A DNA stretch of 64,000 nucleotides from Heloderma charlesbogerti (taxonomy: Eukaryota; Chordata; Lepidosauria; Squamata; Helodermatidae), in NCBI GenBank assembly GCA_026122225.1, contig JANEZZ010000806.1:366001-430000 (forward strand). The letters are read 5' to 3'. Below, piece by piece: positions 63,537 to 64,000 of the stretch. Each line of letters begins with the position of its first letter. Positions within the stretch are counted from its first letter, which is position 1. Position numbers and translations under genes: made by a program. A model generated the notes under the pieces. It was given only the letters and a program-made list of their open reading frames with translations. It did not search any database and was not told the DNA's origin.

Positions 63537-64000
63537 AGTACGTTTTTTTCAGGGTTGCTGCCTACACATTCCTCCCCTTTGTTTTATTACAGCTCTGAAC
63601 AGAAAGAGCATTTGACTATTATTATTATTTTCCGAGTGTGCTGCTTGTTAATCTGCTGACAATAACAGCATGCGTCATGTAATATTTGGCTCCTGAAGTT
63701 TATCTCTTTAGTAATTGTTATACACACAGAACTGATCAACAAAAGAAGGGGGGTGGGGAAGGAAACGAAACAATGAACATGTGTAAAGTTAAGAATTTAT
63801 ACATTTTAGGCCTCTGCAGCAACATATCCTGGAAAAGAGGGGGGAAAGTGTTAAGAAAACAAATTATAGTTTGTGGATGTGAGGGCTCTGACACTGCCGT
63901 CTGACAAATTGACCCCCCTGCTTGACCTTCTGCAATATGTTTCCACAGGTAATTCCATAACTCTCCAGCCAACTTTTAAAGATTTCCTGTTTGACAGCTG
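63537..64000. other. Unassigned; possible conserved non-coding sequence
   Basis: No transposon signature. CTTCTGCAATATGTTTCCAC and GGTAATTCC, and an ATTATTATTATT run, occur in dense AT-rich texture. The window ends here. Confidence 0.3.

Overview
This window looks like intergenic DNA from a squamate reptile (lizard or snake). The reasons are a near full-length BovB-type RTE LINE, L2-clade and CR1 LINEs with reptile-like 3' ends, tRNA-Ala-derived SINEs, and many short MITEs ending in a CAATCCTATG-type terminus. I found no intact host gene, no rRNA or functional tRNA gene and no CRISPR array. All protein-like sequence I can recognise belongs to decayed retrotransposons. Family names come from motifs I can read, not from a database search.

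Layout. 1-1300: CR1, MITE and L2 fragments. 1300-5708: a long L2 LINE split by a hAT-like element (4460-5318). 5709-10350: mostly unassigned, with a SINE and diverged repeats. 10520-11492: a hAT-like element with a perfect target duplication. 11958-15560: MITEs. 15843-18185: a four-level nest, in which a short MITE is split by a hAT element, which is split by a second hAT element, which is split by a solo LTR. 18308-24000: L2 and CR1 ends, two more hAT elements and a foldback element. 24000-37290: largely AT-rich unassigned DNA with scattered CR1, SINE, MITE and a short LTR. 37293-42025: CR1 with a hAT insertion, then a 5'-truncated L2. 42974-46184: MITEs, a SINE and one unassigned ORF. 46955-49080: antisense L2 with a hAT insertion. 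50340-53960: an L2 3' end split by BovB (11-bp duplication). 54000-64000: MITEs, a divergent hAT relative (57089-57575), an L2 remnant and unassigned DNA.

The most striking content is the hAT-like family: eight members with both ends, one divergent relative and two terminal fragments. Members begin TAGGGATG, end CATCCCTA and mostly have 8-bp target duplications. Their interiors alternate two palindromes. One has GTGATAGGCTACGTAAAT arms; the other has CGCAAATGGCGGC arms. These are arranged so that the array is itself roughly palindromic, that is, palindromes within palindromes. Both ends carry a 5' splice-site consensus (usually AG|GTAAGT) facing outward. A CpG-rich core dense in GATA-, forkhead- and YY1-like words between two outward donors suggests a mobile bidirectional promoter or first-exon module. 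That is inference and needs RNA evidence.

Insertion order is readable from the nesting: MITE, CR1 and L2 copies are older than the hAT-like elements, which are older than the LTR; BovB is younger than the L2 copy it split.
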